9,968 nt of DNA from positions 1 to 9,968 of the forward strand of contig DATGEP010000386.1 in the NCBI GenBank assembly GCA_035310125.1. The letters are read 5' to 3'. The DNA is from DATGEP01 sp035310125. Its GTDB lineage: Bacteria > Chloroflexota > Ktedonobacteria > Ktedonobacterales > JADMIN01. This document shows, in pieces, positions 1-7,078 of this stretch. A program made the position numbers and the translations under genes. The first letter of the stretch is position 1; each line of letters begins with the position of its first letter. Under the pieces are notes generated by a model that made no database searches, was not told where the DNA came from, and saw nothing but the letters and a program-made list of their open reading frames with translations.

Positions 1-2147
1 GGCGCAGGACGCAGCAGAATCGGTCCGCCAGCCTCGATCGTTGTGAGAGGATGCAGCGCGAACCACGCCTGCTCATCGAACGCTGGCGTCCCCTTGGGCG
101 GCGTCAGGCGCTCGTAGCGGCCATCCGGCAGCAGCAGGCGCGCGTTTGCCGTGTCACGCAGATACGCCGGTAGCACGACATCGCGCAGGTGCGCCCGTAG
201 CATCCGGTCCTCCACCGGCACCAGGACCTCCACGCGGTGATCCAGGTTCCGCGGCATGAGGTCTGCGCTACCAAGCAAGATCTCATCGTCTTCAGCGCCG
301 CCGTTGGCAAAGTAGTAGATGCGGCTATGCTCCAGAAAGCGCCCGACGAGACTTACCACGCGAATGTTCTCACTGATACCCGGCAAGCCCGGACGCAGGC
401 AACACATTCCGCGCACGATCAGATCCACGCGCACGCCCGCCTGCGAGGCGCGGTAGAGCGCCCGGATAAACTGCGCATCCACCAGCGCGTTACATTTGAA
501 GAGAATGCGCCCCGCATGCGTCTCGCGGTGGCGCTCGATCTCCCGCTCGATGCGTGCCAGCAGCCCCGCACGTAGCGATCCAGGCGCGACAAGCAGCTTG
601 GAATAGGTGATGCCTCGCGCGTAGCCCGTCAGCGCATTAAAGAGGTTGGTTGCGTCTTCGCCAATCTCCGGACGGCACGTCAGCAGCGCATAGTCCTCGT
701 ACACGCGGGCGGTGCTCGCGTTATAGTTGCCCGTGCCGAGGTGGACGTAGCGCCGTAGCCTGCCTGCCTCACGGCGCACGACCAGAGCCACCTTACCATG
801 CGTCTTCAGGTCAATCTGCCCGTACACCACATGAACGCCCGCGCGCTCCAGTCGCCGCGCCCACTCGATGTTGTTTTCTTCGTCGAACCGCGCCTTCAGC
901 TCAACCAGAACGGCCACCTGCTTGCCGTGGTCGTTGGCCTCCAGGAGTGCGTCCACAATCGGAGAGTTCTGCCCCACGCGGTAGAGCGTCTGTTTGATGG
1001 CCAGCACCTGTGGATCATGCGCCGCCGACTCGATAAACTCCGCGACCGTGCTGAATGCGTCATAGGGGTGGTGGAGCAGCAGATCGCCACGTGCGATGGC
1101 GCTAAAGATATCCTGCCCATAGCTCAGCTCCGCCGGGACACGCGCAACCAGCGGATGATCTTTCAGGTCTGGCCGGTTTAACTCGGTCAGCTCGCTGAGG
1201 TCCGCCAGACCTAGCGGGCTACCCAGCTCCATGACATCAGCGTGGTCAAGCTCCAGATTCTCGCGCAATAGCTCACGCACGCCCGCCGGCATCTCTGGCT
1301 GCACGGTGAGATTCACCACTGAGCCAAAGCGGCGATTGCGCACACCCTCCTCGACCGTCTCCAAGAGATCGCCCGCCTCATCGCGCTGGATCTCGAAATC
1401 AGCATCGCGCAGCACGCGGAAAGGATACGCCGCGATGACATCCATGCCAGGAAACAGCAGCGCCAGGTGCGCCGCGATCACCTGCTCGATCCAGACGAAG
1501 GCGTAGCGACTCATGCCGTCGTCATGGACGCGGTGGTTGCGCTCACGCGATGTTAGTGGCAGCGGCACAAGCCGCCGCAGTGTGGACGGCACCTTAACAC
1601 GCGCGAATAACTCGCCCGCCACAGGATCACGCAGAGTTACGGCCAGGTTCAGGCTGCGCGACGAGATGTGTGGGAACGGGTGGCCGGGATCCACCCCTAG
1701 AGGCGTCAATACTGGAAATATCTCCTCGCGGAAGTAGGTCGCCGCCGCTTCGCGCTGTGTCCGTGTAAGCTGGGTAAAGTCATGGACCCAGATACCGACC
1801 TCGGCAAGCTGCGGCAACAATACGTTGTGCAGGTAGTGATGCTGCTCGCCGAGCAGAGCAGCGATGAGCGGGCGCAACGCTTCGATTTGCTGCCCTGGTA
1901 ACATACCGTCCGGCCCAACGTCCTTGACCTGCGCGATCTGTTGATCCTGCAAGCCCGCGAAGCGGACCATGTAAAACTCGTCTATCTGTGAGCTGACAAA
2001 ACTGAGAAACTTGACACGTTCCAGCAAGGGATGCCGCAGTGACTGCGCCTCCTCGAAGACGCGGCGGATGAACGCCAGCAACGATATCTCGCGGTTGAGA
2101 TACAGCTCTGGACGGATCAGATCCCGCTCATGCGCTTTTACAGCCAT
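1..2147 (-). CDS. ppk1: polyphosphate kinase 1 (C-terminal end cut by window edge)
   Basis: This enzyme reversibly transfers the gamma-phosphate of ATP onto inorganic polyphosphate. About 715 codons are open from the ATG at 2147 to the left edge. The E. coli enzyme has 688 residues, so little is missing. The N-terminus (PELYLNREISLLAF) matches the PPK N domain. Both phospholipase-D-like C-terminal domains are present: KTHGK with the autophosphorylated His at residue 450, YVHLGTGNYN with His469, and LEHSRIYYFANGG with His607. The spacing between these three (19 and 138 residues) equals that of His435, His454 and His592 in E. coli. The start is fixed by GGAGGA ten bases upstream. The gene is transcribed away from the small gene at 2371, and no polyphosphatase gene is visible. 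Its own promoter is not clear; TAGTAT at 2229-2224 is a weak -10 candidate. Identity is secure from motifs. Confidence 0.97.
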   Translation of the reverse strand, partial: MAVKAHERDLIRPELYLNREISLLAFIRRVFEEAQSLRHPLLERVKFLSFVSSQIDEFYMVRFAGLQDQQIAQVKDVGPDGMLPGQQIEALRPLIAALLGEQHHYLHNVLLPQLAEVGIWVHDFTQLTRTQREAAATYFREEIFPVLTPLGVDPGHPFPHISSRSLNLAVTLRDPVAGELFARVKVPSTLRRLVPLPLTSRERNHRVHDDGMSRYAFVWIEQVIAAHLALLFPGMDVIAAYPFRVLRDADFEIQRDEAGDLLETVEEGVRNRRFGSVVNLTVQPEMPAGVRELLRENLELDHADVMELGSPLGLADLSELTELNRPDLKDHPLVARVPAELSYGQDIFSAIARGDLLLHHPYDAFSTVAEFIESAAHDPQVLAIKQTLYRVGQNSPIVDALLEANDHGKQVAVLVELKARFDEENNIEWARRLERAGVHVVYGQIDLKTHGKVALVVRREAGRLRRYVHLGTGNYNASTARVYEDYALLTCRPEIGEDATNLFNALTGYARGITYSKLLVAPGSLRAGLLARIEREIERHRETHAGRILFKCNALVDAQFIRALYRASQAGVRVDLIVRGMCCLRPGLPGISENIRVVSLVGRFLEHSRIYYFANGGAEDDEILLGSADLMPRNLDHRVEVLVPVEDRMLRAHLRDVVLPAYLRDTANARLLLPDGRYERLTPPKGTPAFDEQAWFALHPLTTIEAGGPILLRPA

Positions 2148-2157
2148 TCGCCACCGC

Positions 2158-2163
2158 TCCTCC
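2158..2163 (-). promoter_or_regulatory. ribosome binding site of ppk1
   Basis: GGAGGA on the minus strand lies 10 bases before the ATG at 2147 and decides the ppk1 start. Confidence 0.8.
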
Positions 2164-2281
2164 AGCGACTGTCCGCAAGCGCCGCTGCCCGTATCCCTTC
2201 CAAACGCCACCCATTTTCTCTCAATACTACGCCAGATAGGCGCGAATTGCATCAGACAGGCAGTTGATTCCTGGTTGAGAC

Positions 2282-2310
2282 TTGACGAAATGCGCGCGAA
2301 TCGCTACAGT
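2282..2310 (+). promoter_or_regulatory. sigma70-type promoter for the small gene at 2371
   Basis: TTGACG (2282-2287) and TACAGT (2305-2310) are separated by exactly 17 bases. Transcription would begin near 2317. That is downstream of an in-frame ATG at 2290, so this ATG could not serve a transcript made here. The 2148-2370 gap is thus a divergent control region for ppk1 and this gene. Confidence 0.6.
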
Positions 2311-2370
2311 GCAGAGGCGGGAACGAAGCCGCTCGTGGCCGCCATCGCGGCAGAAAGCAGTGCGAATGAG

Positions 2371-2910
2371 ATGATGCCGTCTTCAAGGGATTCAGGGCAG
2401 CTTCTGCGGACGAGCCAGCCGAGCGTGCCCGCCAGCGCTGTCGCGGAGCTAGCGGACCGCGCCGAGGCTCTTTGGCGTCGTCTCAAGGACATCGAGCGCG
2501 CCCTCGCCGTGCAAGAGTGGTGGATGCTTGGCCGCGCCCTTCCCGAAGCGCGCCTGCTCGCCGAAATCAGTAGCCTGTTCGCCGTCGCCAGTGGCGAGCT
2601 GGAGAACACGCTCACTCAATCATTCCAACGGCAGCTCCAGCGCTATGAGCTGACCGATCCCCAAGTGGCCGCCTACGCCGATCCGTCCAGCTCGTCCAAC
2701 GATCCCGCGTGGCTGGCGGCGAGCCGTGACCAGGCGCTCGGACTCCTCCGCATGATCGCGCCGATGCTCGCGCCGATGCGCCAGTATGCTGAGATGCTAA
2801 CACTCTATACCGAGCGATTGGGGCTGCCAGCCGCCGTCCTGGATGCCTTCGGTATCGTCAGCAGCCGGCTCGCCGAAGTGGATGAAGCCCTGCGCCAGCC
2901 GCCGCGATAA
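2371..2910 (+). CDS. small helical protein of unknown function
   Basis: I do not recognise a family. From the ATG at 2371 the product is 179 residues, rich in Ala, Leu, Glu and Arg, with long stretches that look helical (for example ELADRAEALWRRLKDIERAL and SSRLAEVDEALRQ). There is no signal peptide, no clear membrane segment and no Cys or metal motif. A Ser-rich link (DPSSSSNDP) separates two helical halves. Codon usage is GC-rich at third positions like its neighbours, which supports a real gene. The frame stays open upstream to 2011, but that part overlaps ppk1 on the other strand. Start choice is uncertain: 2371 fits the promoter at 2282-2310 but has no good ribosome binding site. ATG 2290 and GTG 2335 are alternatives. 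The gene is followed by a 274-base gap, so it is probably monocistronic. Confidence 0.6.
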   Translation: MMPSSRDSGQLLRTSQPSVPASAVAELADRAEALWRRLKDIERALAVQEWWMLGRALPEARLLAEISSLFAVASGELENTLTQSFQRQLQRYELTDPQVAAYADPSSSSNDPAWLAASRDQALGLLRMIAPMLAPMRQYAEMLTLYTERLGLPAAVLDAFGIVSSRLAEVDEALRQPPR

Positions 2911-2978
2911 CCCGCGTCTGAAGGCGCACCAACCCCCTACTCTATAATGCCCTCCCTTCACGAGAAGAAGCGAGACAG

Positions 2979-2994
2979 CACCCGCGCGCGGGTG
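2979..2994. repeat. perfect 16-bp GC palindrome in the gap before padR
   Basis: CACCCGCGCGCGGGTG equals its own reverse complement. It lies 68 bases after the stop at 2910 and could fold in the transcript, but no T-run follows on either strand, so an intrinsic terminator is not supported. A lone TATAAT at 2943-2948 lies just upstream without a matching -35. Apart from the padR promoter, nothing else is visible in 2911-3056. Confidence 0.5.
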
Positions 2995-3056
2995 ACGCAT
3001 GGCGGGCGCCGCACCACGAATCATCCCCACGTGTTCGTGTGCAACCTTCGTGACTC

Positions 3057-3085
3057 TTGACACGTAATACTGTCCAAGATATAAC
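3057..3085 (+). promoter_or_regulatory. near-consensus sigma70 promoter of padR
   Basis: TTGACA (3057-3062), a 17-base spacer and TATAAC (3080-3085) form the best promoter in the window. The start of transcription would be near 3092, giving a leader of roughly 93 bases before the ATG at 3185. The AT-rich operator candidate overlaps it directly. Confidence 0.8.
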
Positions 3086-3097
3086 AAGATATATCTT
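3075..3097 (+). promoter_or_regulatory. candidate PadR operator overlapping the -10 and start site
   Basis: Two direct copies of CAAGATATA (3075-3083 and 3085-3093) are offset by 10 bp, one helical turn. The second is part of a perfect palindrome, AAGATATATCTT (3086-3097). AT-rich palindromes of this type are typical PadR-family sites, and many family members repress their own genes. A dimer bound here would cover the -10 box and the start site. The sequence structure is seen; binding by the downstream PadR is inferred. Confidence 0.55.
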
Positions 3098-3145
3098 ATT
3101 GTTGCGATGGAGCGTGCGAATAGTCGTGCGCCACGCGACGAGAAG

Positions 3146-3166
3146 CGGGACCATATACCGGTCCCG
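3146..3166 (+). other. hairpin in the padR leader, next to the ribosome binding site
   Basis: CGGGACC (3146-3152) and GGTCCCG (3160-3166) form a 7-bp stem with a 7-base loop. It ends four bases before the AGGAG at 3171-3175, close enough to affect ribosome access if formed. No riboswitch class is recognised. Confidence 0.4.
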
Positions 3167-3170
3167 AGAG

Positions 3171-3175
3171 AGGAG
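3171..3175 (+). promoter_or_regulatory. ribosome binding site of padR
   Basis: AGGAG lies nine bases before the ATG at 3185. This favours that start over the in-frame ATG at 3107, which would add 26 residues encoded by the leader and has no such site. Confidence 0.75.
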
Positions 3176-3184
3176 ACACCAACA

Positions 3185-3973
3185 ATGTTTGGTGGTGATG
3201 AATTTGGCCCCGGTCCGGCTTTCGCCGGATATGGACATGGACACGGACGTGGGCCACGTCGCGATGATGACTGGCAGCCCTGGGCACGCCAGGAGCGTCC
3301 GTTCGGGCCGCCGTTCCGTCCGTTCTTTGAGCCGCCGATCTTACGCATGGCGCGCCGCTTCTTCTTCGGCCCTGGCGGCCCCGGCGGCCCTGGCATGGGA
3401 CCGCGCATGTTCGGGCGCGGTGACTTGAAGTATGCCTTGCTGGAGGCGCTGCGTGAGCGGCCCAAGCACGGCTATGAGATGATGAAAGAGCTGGAGGAGC
3501 GCGCAGGCGGCTTTTACATGCCGAGCGCGGGCGCGGTCTATCCCACGTTGCAGCTGCTCGAAGATCGGGGCTGGGTGACGAGCGAGTCCGTCGAGGGCAA
3601 GCGCGTCTACACGATCACGGATGCCGGTAAGCAGGCGCTGGTAGAGTTCCATGAGCGGCGTGAGAGCTTCGGCCCGCGCGGCCCCTGGGAGCATCACGGG
3701 CACGGGCACCATCACGAGCATGGCCCGTTTGGACAGGCCCGGCCAGAGCTGCGGGCGCTGCGCCACGAGACAATGGAAGTCGCGCGGCTGATGCGGGCGG
3801 CAGTGCTGGCTTCGGATGGCGACCCCGCGCGGCTGGAACGACTACGAGCCATCGTGCAGCGGACACGCGGCGATTTGGATGAATTCCTTGGCCAGCGGCG
3901 CAGCGAGTCCGCTCCGAGTGAGTCAGGCGAAGGTCAATCTACGGGCGAAACCGGCCCCGTCCAGCAGGTGTAG
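3185..3973 (+). CDS. PadR-family transcriptional regulator with His-rich segment
   Basis: This is a cytoplasmic DNA-binding repressor of 262 residues. Residues 1-75 are low-complexity, rich in Gly, Pro, Phe and Arg, with GHGHGRG at residues 17-23. The PadR winged helix spans about 75-160: DLKYALLEAL, then RPKHGYEMMKELEERAGG, then SAGAVYPTLQLLEDRGWV, then the wing KRVYTITDAGKQAL. A linker at 170-179 holds seven His in ten residues (HHGHGHHHEH). A C-terminal helical part (about 185-240, ELRALRHETMEVARLMRAAV and following) probably dimerises. The tail is Ser/Glu/Gly-rich. The winged helix is diagnostic; the ligand is unknown. The His cluster suggests metal binding but this is inference. Autoregulation is likely from the operator over its promoter. 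It is convergent with the methyltransferase gene (72-base gap) and could also act on the exporter gene beyond it. Confidence 0.93.
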   Translation: MFGGDEFGPGPAFAGYGHGHGRGPRRDDDWQPWARQERPFGPPFRPFFEPPILRMARRFFFGPGGPGGPGMGPRMFGRGDLKYALLEALRERPKHGYEMMKELEERAGGFYMPSAGAVYPTLQLLEDRGWVTSESVEGKRVYTITDAGKQALVEFHERRESFGPRGPWEHHGHGHHHEHGPFGQARPELRALRHETMEVARLMRAAVLASDGDPARLERLRAIVQRTRGDLDEFLGQRRSESAPSESGEGQSTGETGPVQQV

Positions 3974-4045
3974 CACGGCGCCCGCGAGGTGACGAGCGCA
4001 CAGCGACAGCACGGTGGTTTGCCGCTGGAGATTCGCCGGCACGTA

Positions 4046-4951
4046 TCACGCTTCCTCGTGCGGGGACCAGGCCCGCTGAAACCCCAGCACGAGGAACGAC
4101 GCCGTCACCCGCGCCGCTTCATGCGCCGCTTCCTCCCATCCCTGGCGCTCGCGGTGGCGTGCGTTGGGCGTCATCCTGAGAAGCTGGCGCACATCCTCGC
4201 CGCTGAGATCCATCATGTATTCCAACGGCGAGGACTCCGTTTGCGCGAATTCCCGCGCAAGCTGAGCCGCGATGTGCCGCTCCTTTTCCGGTTCGATGCC
4301 GAGCAGACCGTACCGCTCGCGCAGCTCTGCAAGGTGGTGCGGACCGGGGATCACGACCAGGAGCGTCCCGCTCGGCGCCACGACGCGTGCGAGCTCGGCG
4401 GAATTGCGTGGCGCGAAGATGTTCAGCGACAGTGTGACGGAGCCGGTTGCCAGCGGTATGCGGCGCTTCACATCCGCGACGGCGAAGCGAATGGCGGGAT
4501 AGCGCTTCGCCGCCAGCCGTGCCGCCTCCTTCGCGATATCAACACCCACGCATGAAAACGCGCCCGCGCCGAATCTCACTTCCAGCGCTTCACGCAGGCG
4601 CCCAAGATAGTATCCCTCGCCACACCCAGCATCCAGCGCAACCGGCTGCTCAGCAGCCATCGCTTCATCATGATGTGCGGTCCCTCTCCCCACACATGGA
4701 GAAGAGTGGGAGGTGAGGTAATTCAGCGCCATCGTGTCCACGTGCTCCGACAGAGGCGCATAGAATCCGTGCTCCAGAAACGCGCGACGGGCGCGCAGCA
4801 TCTCTTTCGTGTCGCCCGCCATGCCTCGGGCTCCGCCCACCAGCAGATTGATATAGCCTTCGCGCGCCACATCGAACGTGTGGTGACGCGGACACGAGCA
4901 TGTCGCGCCTATGAGCGTCAGTGGCTCGGAGCAGACGGGGCAGAGAAGCAT
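4046..4951 (-). CDS. rlmA: RlmA-type 23S rRNA (guanine-N1)-methyltransferase
   Basis: The family uses S-adenosylmethionine to methylate N1 of a guanine in 23S rRNA hairpin 35 (G745 for RlmA-I, G748 for RlmA-II/TlrB). The product has 301 residues against about 270 for the E. coli enzyme. The N-terminal zinc ribbon has C4, C7, C20 and H24, followed by the family string FDVAREGYINLL. AGDTKEMLRARRAFLEHGFYAPL also matches. The SAM-binding loop is LDAGCGEGYY (106-115), followed by VGVDIAKEA and NIFAPRNSAELARVV. Part of the extra length lies just before the SAM loop (about 77-91), where DNA resembling a palindromic repeat is translated in frame. The ATG at 4951 is preferred because AGGTGG lies five bases upstream; the GTG at 4960 is inside that site. 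Which guanine is modified cannot be told from sequence alone. A G748-type enzyme could give macrolide resistance. Confidence 0.92.
   Translation of the reverse strand: MLLCPVCSEPLTLIGATCSCPRHHTFDVAREGYINLLVGGARGMAGDTKEMLRARRAFLEHGFYAPLSEHVDTMALNYLTSHSSPCVGRGTAHHDEAMAAEQPVALDAGCGEGYYLGRLREALEVRFGAGAFSCVGVDIAKEAARLAAKRYPAIRFAVADVKRRIPLATGSVTLSLNIFAPRNSAELARVVAPSGTLLVVIPGPHHLAELRERYGLLGIEPEKERHIAAQLAREFAQTESSPLEYMMDLSGEDVRQLLRMTPNARHRERQGWEEAAHEAARVTASFLVLGFQRAWSPHEEA
4681..4719 (-). repeat. palindromic repeat-like insertion inside rlmA, in frame
   Basis: The 39-base stretch shares with the intergenic element at 8651-8688 (reverse complement) an exact CCCTCTCCC block and an exact GGTGAGGT end. 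The final 19 bases match at 15 positions, and the loop differs by 3 bases. The stem is decayed compared with the intergenic copy. It is a multiple of three long and encodes about 13 residues (LTSHSSPCVGRGT) at a point where RlmA proteins lack sequence. Confidence 0.6.
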
Positions 4952-4956
4952 ACAAA

Positions 4957-4962
4957 CCACCT
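4957..4962 (-). promoter_or_regulatory. ribosome binding site of rlmA
   Basis: AGGTGG on the minus strand ends five bases before the ATG at 4951. It overlaps the GTG at 4960, which argues against that GTG as the start. Confidence 0.65.
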
Positions 4963-5036
4963 ATTCAACGCCACACCATCTGAAGTGGATGCGGCGTGTA
5001 GCTGGCCGATCGTCCAGGGCGGCGCTACACTTCCCG

Positions 5037-5045
5037 ATGGTAGCA
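5037..5045 (-). promoter_or_regulatory. candidate extended -10 promoter of rlmA
   Basis: TGCTACCAT on the minus strand has the TGn extension of an extended -10 box. No good -35 is seen at 16-18 bases. Transcription would start near 5030, about 80 bases before the ATG. The same TGCTAC form occurs before the lyase gene (8626-8618). The rest of the 4961-5163 gap shows no convincing promoter for the exporter gene. Confidence 0.35.
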
Positions 5046-5163
5046 TGTCCACAGATAGTTTGTAGTATGTTCGGGAGACACCTCGCGGCTTGTTTGCGCT
5101 CTCTGCGCGTTTCGCGATAGTTCATTTCTGTCTCCATGGAATATGGAATGAGGTTCTCTTTTT

Positions 5164-7074
5164 ATGATGATGCATGGGGCAGCGGCGGGTGCGGGTCGCG
5201 GGCGGATCAACCGCCTGATACCGAATGCCGGCGCGCCCACGAAAAAGGCCGACGCGCAGACGGTTCGCCGTGTCGCCAGATCCTTCAAGCCGTACTGGCG
5301 GCAGGTGCTCGTCGTTTTGCTCGCGATACTGCTCACCGGCGTGCTGGGTGTCGTCAACCCCTACATGCTCAAATTCTCGATCTCCATCGGCTTCGCGCAG
5401 CAAAACTTCCATTTGCTCGCCATCTTCGTCGGCGTTATGATTCTCACGCCGATTATCAGCAGCTTGATCGGTATCGGGCAGACATACCTCAATACCGTCA
5501 TCGGGCAGCGCGTGATGCGGGACCTGCGCGACCAGCTCTACGCGCACCTACAGTACATGCCGCTCAAGTTCTTCACCGATACCCGCACCGGCGAGATCCA
5601 GTCGCGGCTCTCCAACGACATTGGTGGCGTCCAGAGCGTCGTCACGAATACAGCCACCTCCGTCGTCTCGAACATCACCATCGCCGTCTCGACGATCATT
5701 GGCATGCTCGTGCTCTCGTGGCAGCTCACATTGCTTTCGCTTGGCCTGCTGCCGCTCTTCCTCTTCCTCACATATCGCGTCGGCAATGTCCGCCGCGAGC
5801 TGAGCAAGAGCACGCAAATCTCGCTGGCCGACCTTTCCGCCATGACCGAAGAGACACTCTCCGTGAGCGGTGTGCTGCTGACCAAGACATTCGGGCGCCA
5901 GCGTCACCAGATCGGCAAGTTCCATGACGAGAACGAGCGCCTGGTGAATCTGGAGATTCGCCAGCAGATGATCGGGCGGTGGTTCTTCAGCTTCATCTCG
6001 ACATTTTTCTCGATCATGCCCGCCCTCATCTATCTGCTCGAAGGCTATCTCACCTTTGGCGCCGGCCACCACCTGACGCCACAGCAGCTCGGTGATGTGG
6101 TCGGCACACTCGTCGCCTTCACCACCCTCCAGAGCCGGCTTTTCTTCCCAATTGGCCAGCTGCTCTCAGTTCAGGTGGAGATGCAGGGCGCGCTGGCCCT
6201 GTTCGAGCGCATCTACGAATACCTCGATTTGCCGCACGAGATCGAAAATAAATCCGGCGCTCTGGCGCTGGATCCGGCGCGCCTGCGCGGCGAGGTCGCA
6301 TTTGATCATGTCACGTTCCGCTACGATCCAGCCCAGGAGCGACCGACGCTCGACGACGTAACCTTCGAGGTGCGTCCCGGCCAGCTTGCCGCGCTCGTTG
6401 GCCCGAGCGGCGCCGGCAAGACGACCATGACCTATCTCATCCCCCGGCTCTACGACGTGCAGGATGGCGCTGTCACAATTGACGGTCACGACGTGCGCGA
6501 TGTGACGCTGGAAAGCCTGGGCGAGTCCATCGGCGTCGTCACACAGGAAACGTACCTGTTCCACTCCACCGTGCGCGAGAATCTGCGCTACGCCAAGCCC
6601 GACGCCACCGATGCTGAGCTGGAGGCGGCGGGCCGTGCGGCCGCCATCCACGACCGCATCATGGAGCTGCCCGACGGCTACGATACCGTTGTTGGCGAGC
6701 GGGGCTACAAGCTCTCCGGCGGTGAGAAGCAGCGCATCGCCATTGCGCGTGTCATCCTCAAAGACCCGCGCATCCTGATCCTGGACGAGGCCACCAGCGC
6801 CCTCGATACGCACTCCGAGCGGCTGATCCAGGCCGCGCTCGAAAAGGCCATGCGCAACCGGACCACCATTGCCATCGCCCACCGCCTCTCAACCATCCTG
6901 AGCGCCGATCAGATACTGGTGGTGGACGGCGGCCGTATCGTCGAGCGCGGCACCCACGCCGAGCTGCTAGAGCAAGGTGGCCTCTACGCGCGGCTCTACA
7001 ACGAGCAGTTCCGCGACGCCGAGCTGGTGCAGCCAGATGAGATCGCGGAGGAGGCGGTGATGGGTCTGTCGTAA
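5164..7074 (+). CDS. ABC exporter half-transporter (MsbA/LmrA-like)
   Basis: This membrane protein of 636 residues joins one transmembrane domain to one ATPase domain and would work as a homodimer that exports a lipid, drug or peptide. After a short basic head, six hydrophobic segments lie between about residues 45 and 340 (for example VLVVLLAILLTGVLGVV and FHLLAIFVGVMILTPIIS). The ATPase has all key motifs: Walker A GPSGAGKTT (413-421), Q-loop Gln461, signature LSGGE (517-521), Walker B ILILDEATSALD (Asp541, catalytic Glu542) and H-loop His573. Nothing looks degenerate. The first of three consecutive ATGs (5164) has GAGG ten bases upstream; 5167 and 5170 are possible. It is divergent from rlmA, with a 212-base gap between start codons, and convergent with the lyase gene. 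The substrate cannot be read from the sequence. Confidence 0.95.
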   Translation: MMMHGAAAGAGRGRINRLIPNAGAPTKKADAQTVRRVARSFKPYWRQVLVVLLAILLTGVLGVVNPYMLKFSISIGFAQQNFHLLAIFVGVMILTPIISSLIGIGQTYLNTVIGQRVMRDLRDQLYAHLQYMPLKFFTDTRTGEIQSRLSNDIGGVQSVVTNTATSVVSNITIAVSTIIGMLVLSWQLTLLSLGLLPLFLFLTYRVGNVRRELSKSTQISLADLSAMTEETLSVSGVLLTKTFGRQRHQIGKFHDENERLVNLEIRQQMIGRWFFSFISTFFSIMPALIYLLEGYLTFGAGHHLTPQQLGDVVGTLVAFTTLQSRLFFPIGQLLSVQVEMQGALALFERIYEYLDLPHEIENKSGALALDPARLRGEVAFDHVTFRYDPAQERPTLDDVTFEVRPGQLAALVGPSGAGKTTMTYLIPRLYDVQDGAVTIDGHDVRDVTLESLGESIGVVTQETYLFHSTVRENLRYAKPDATDAELEAAGRAAAIHDRIMELPDGYDTVVGERGYKLSGGEKQRIAIARVILKDPRILILDEATSALDTHSERLIQAALEKAMRNRTTIAIAHRLSTILSADQILVVDGGRIVERGTHAELLEQGGLYARLYNEQFRDAELVQPDEIAEEAVMGLS

Positions 7075-7078
7075 ACGC

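Noticed and set aside
2011..2370. Upstream extension of the small gene to 2011
   Set aside because: It would overlap the start of ppk1 on the other strand, carries uncharacteristic residues and lies upstream of the apparent promoter.
3107..3184. Earlier ATG for padR
   Set aside because: No ribosome binding site, and the added residues are encoded by the leader with its hairpin; the ATG at 3185 has AGGAG at nine bases.
3974..4045. Terminator between padR and rlmA
   Set aside because: No convincing stem with a T-run in this 72-base convergent gap.
6166..6882. Minus-strand open frame of 238 codons opposite the exporter ATPase
   Set aside because: Antisense of a region with complete ABC motifs; no independent features.
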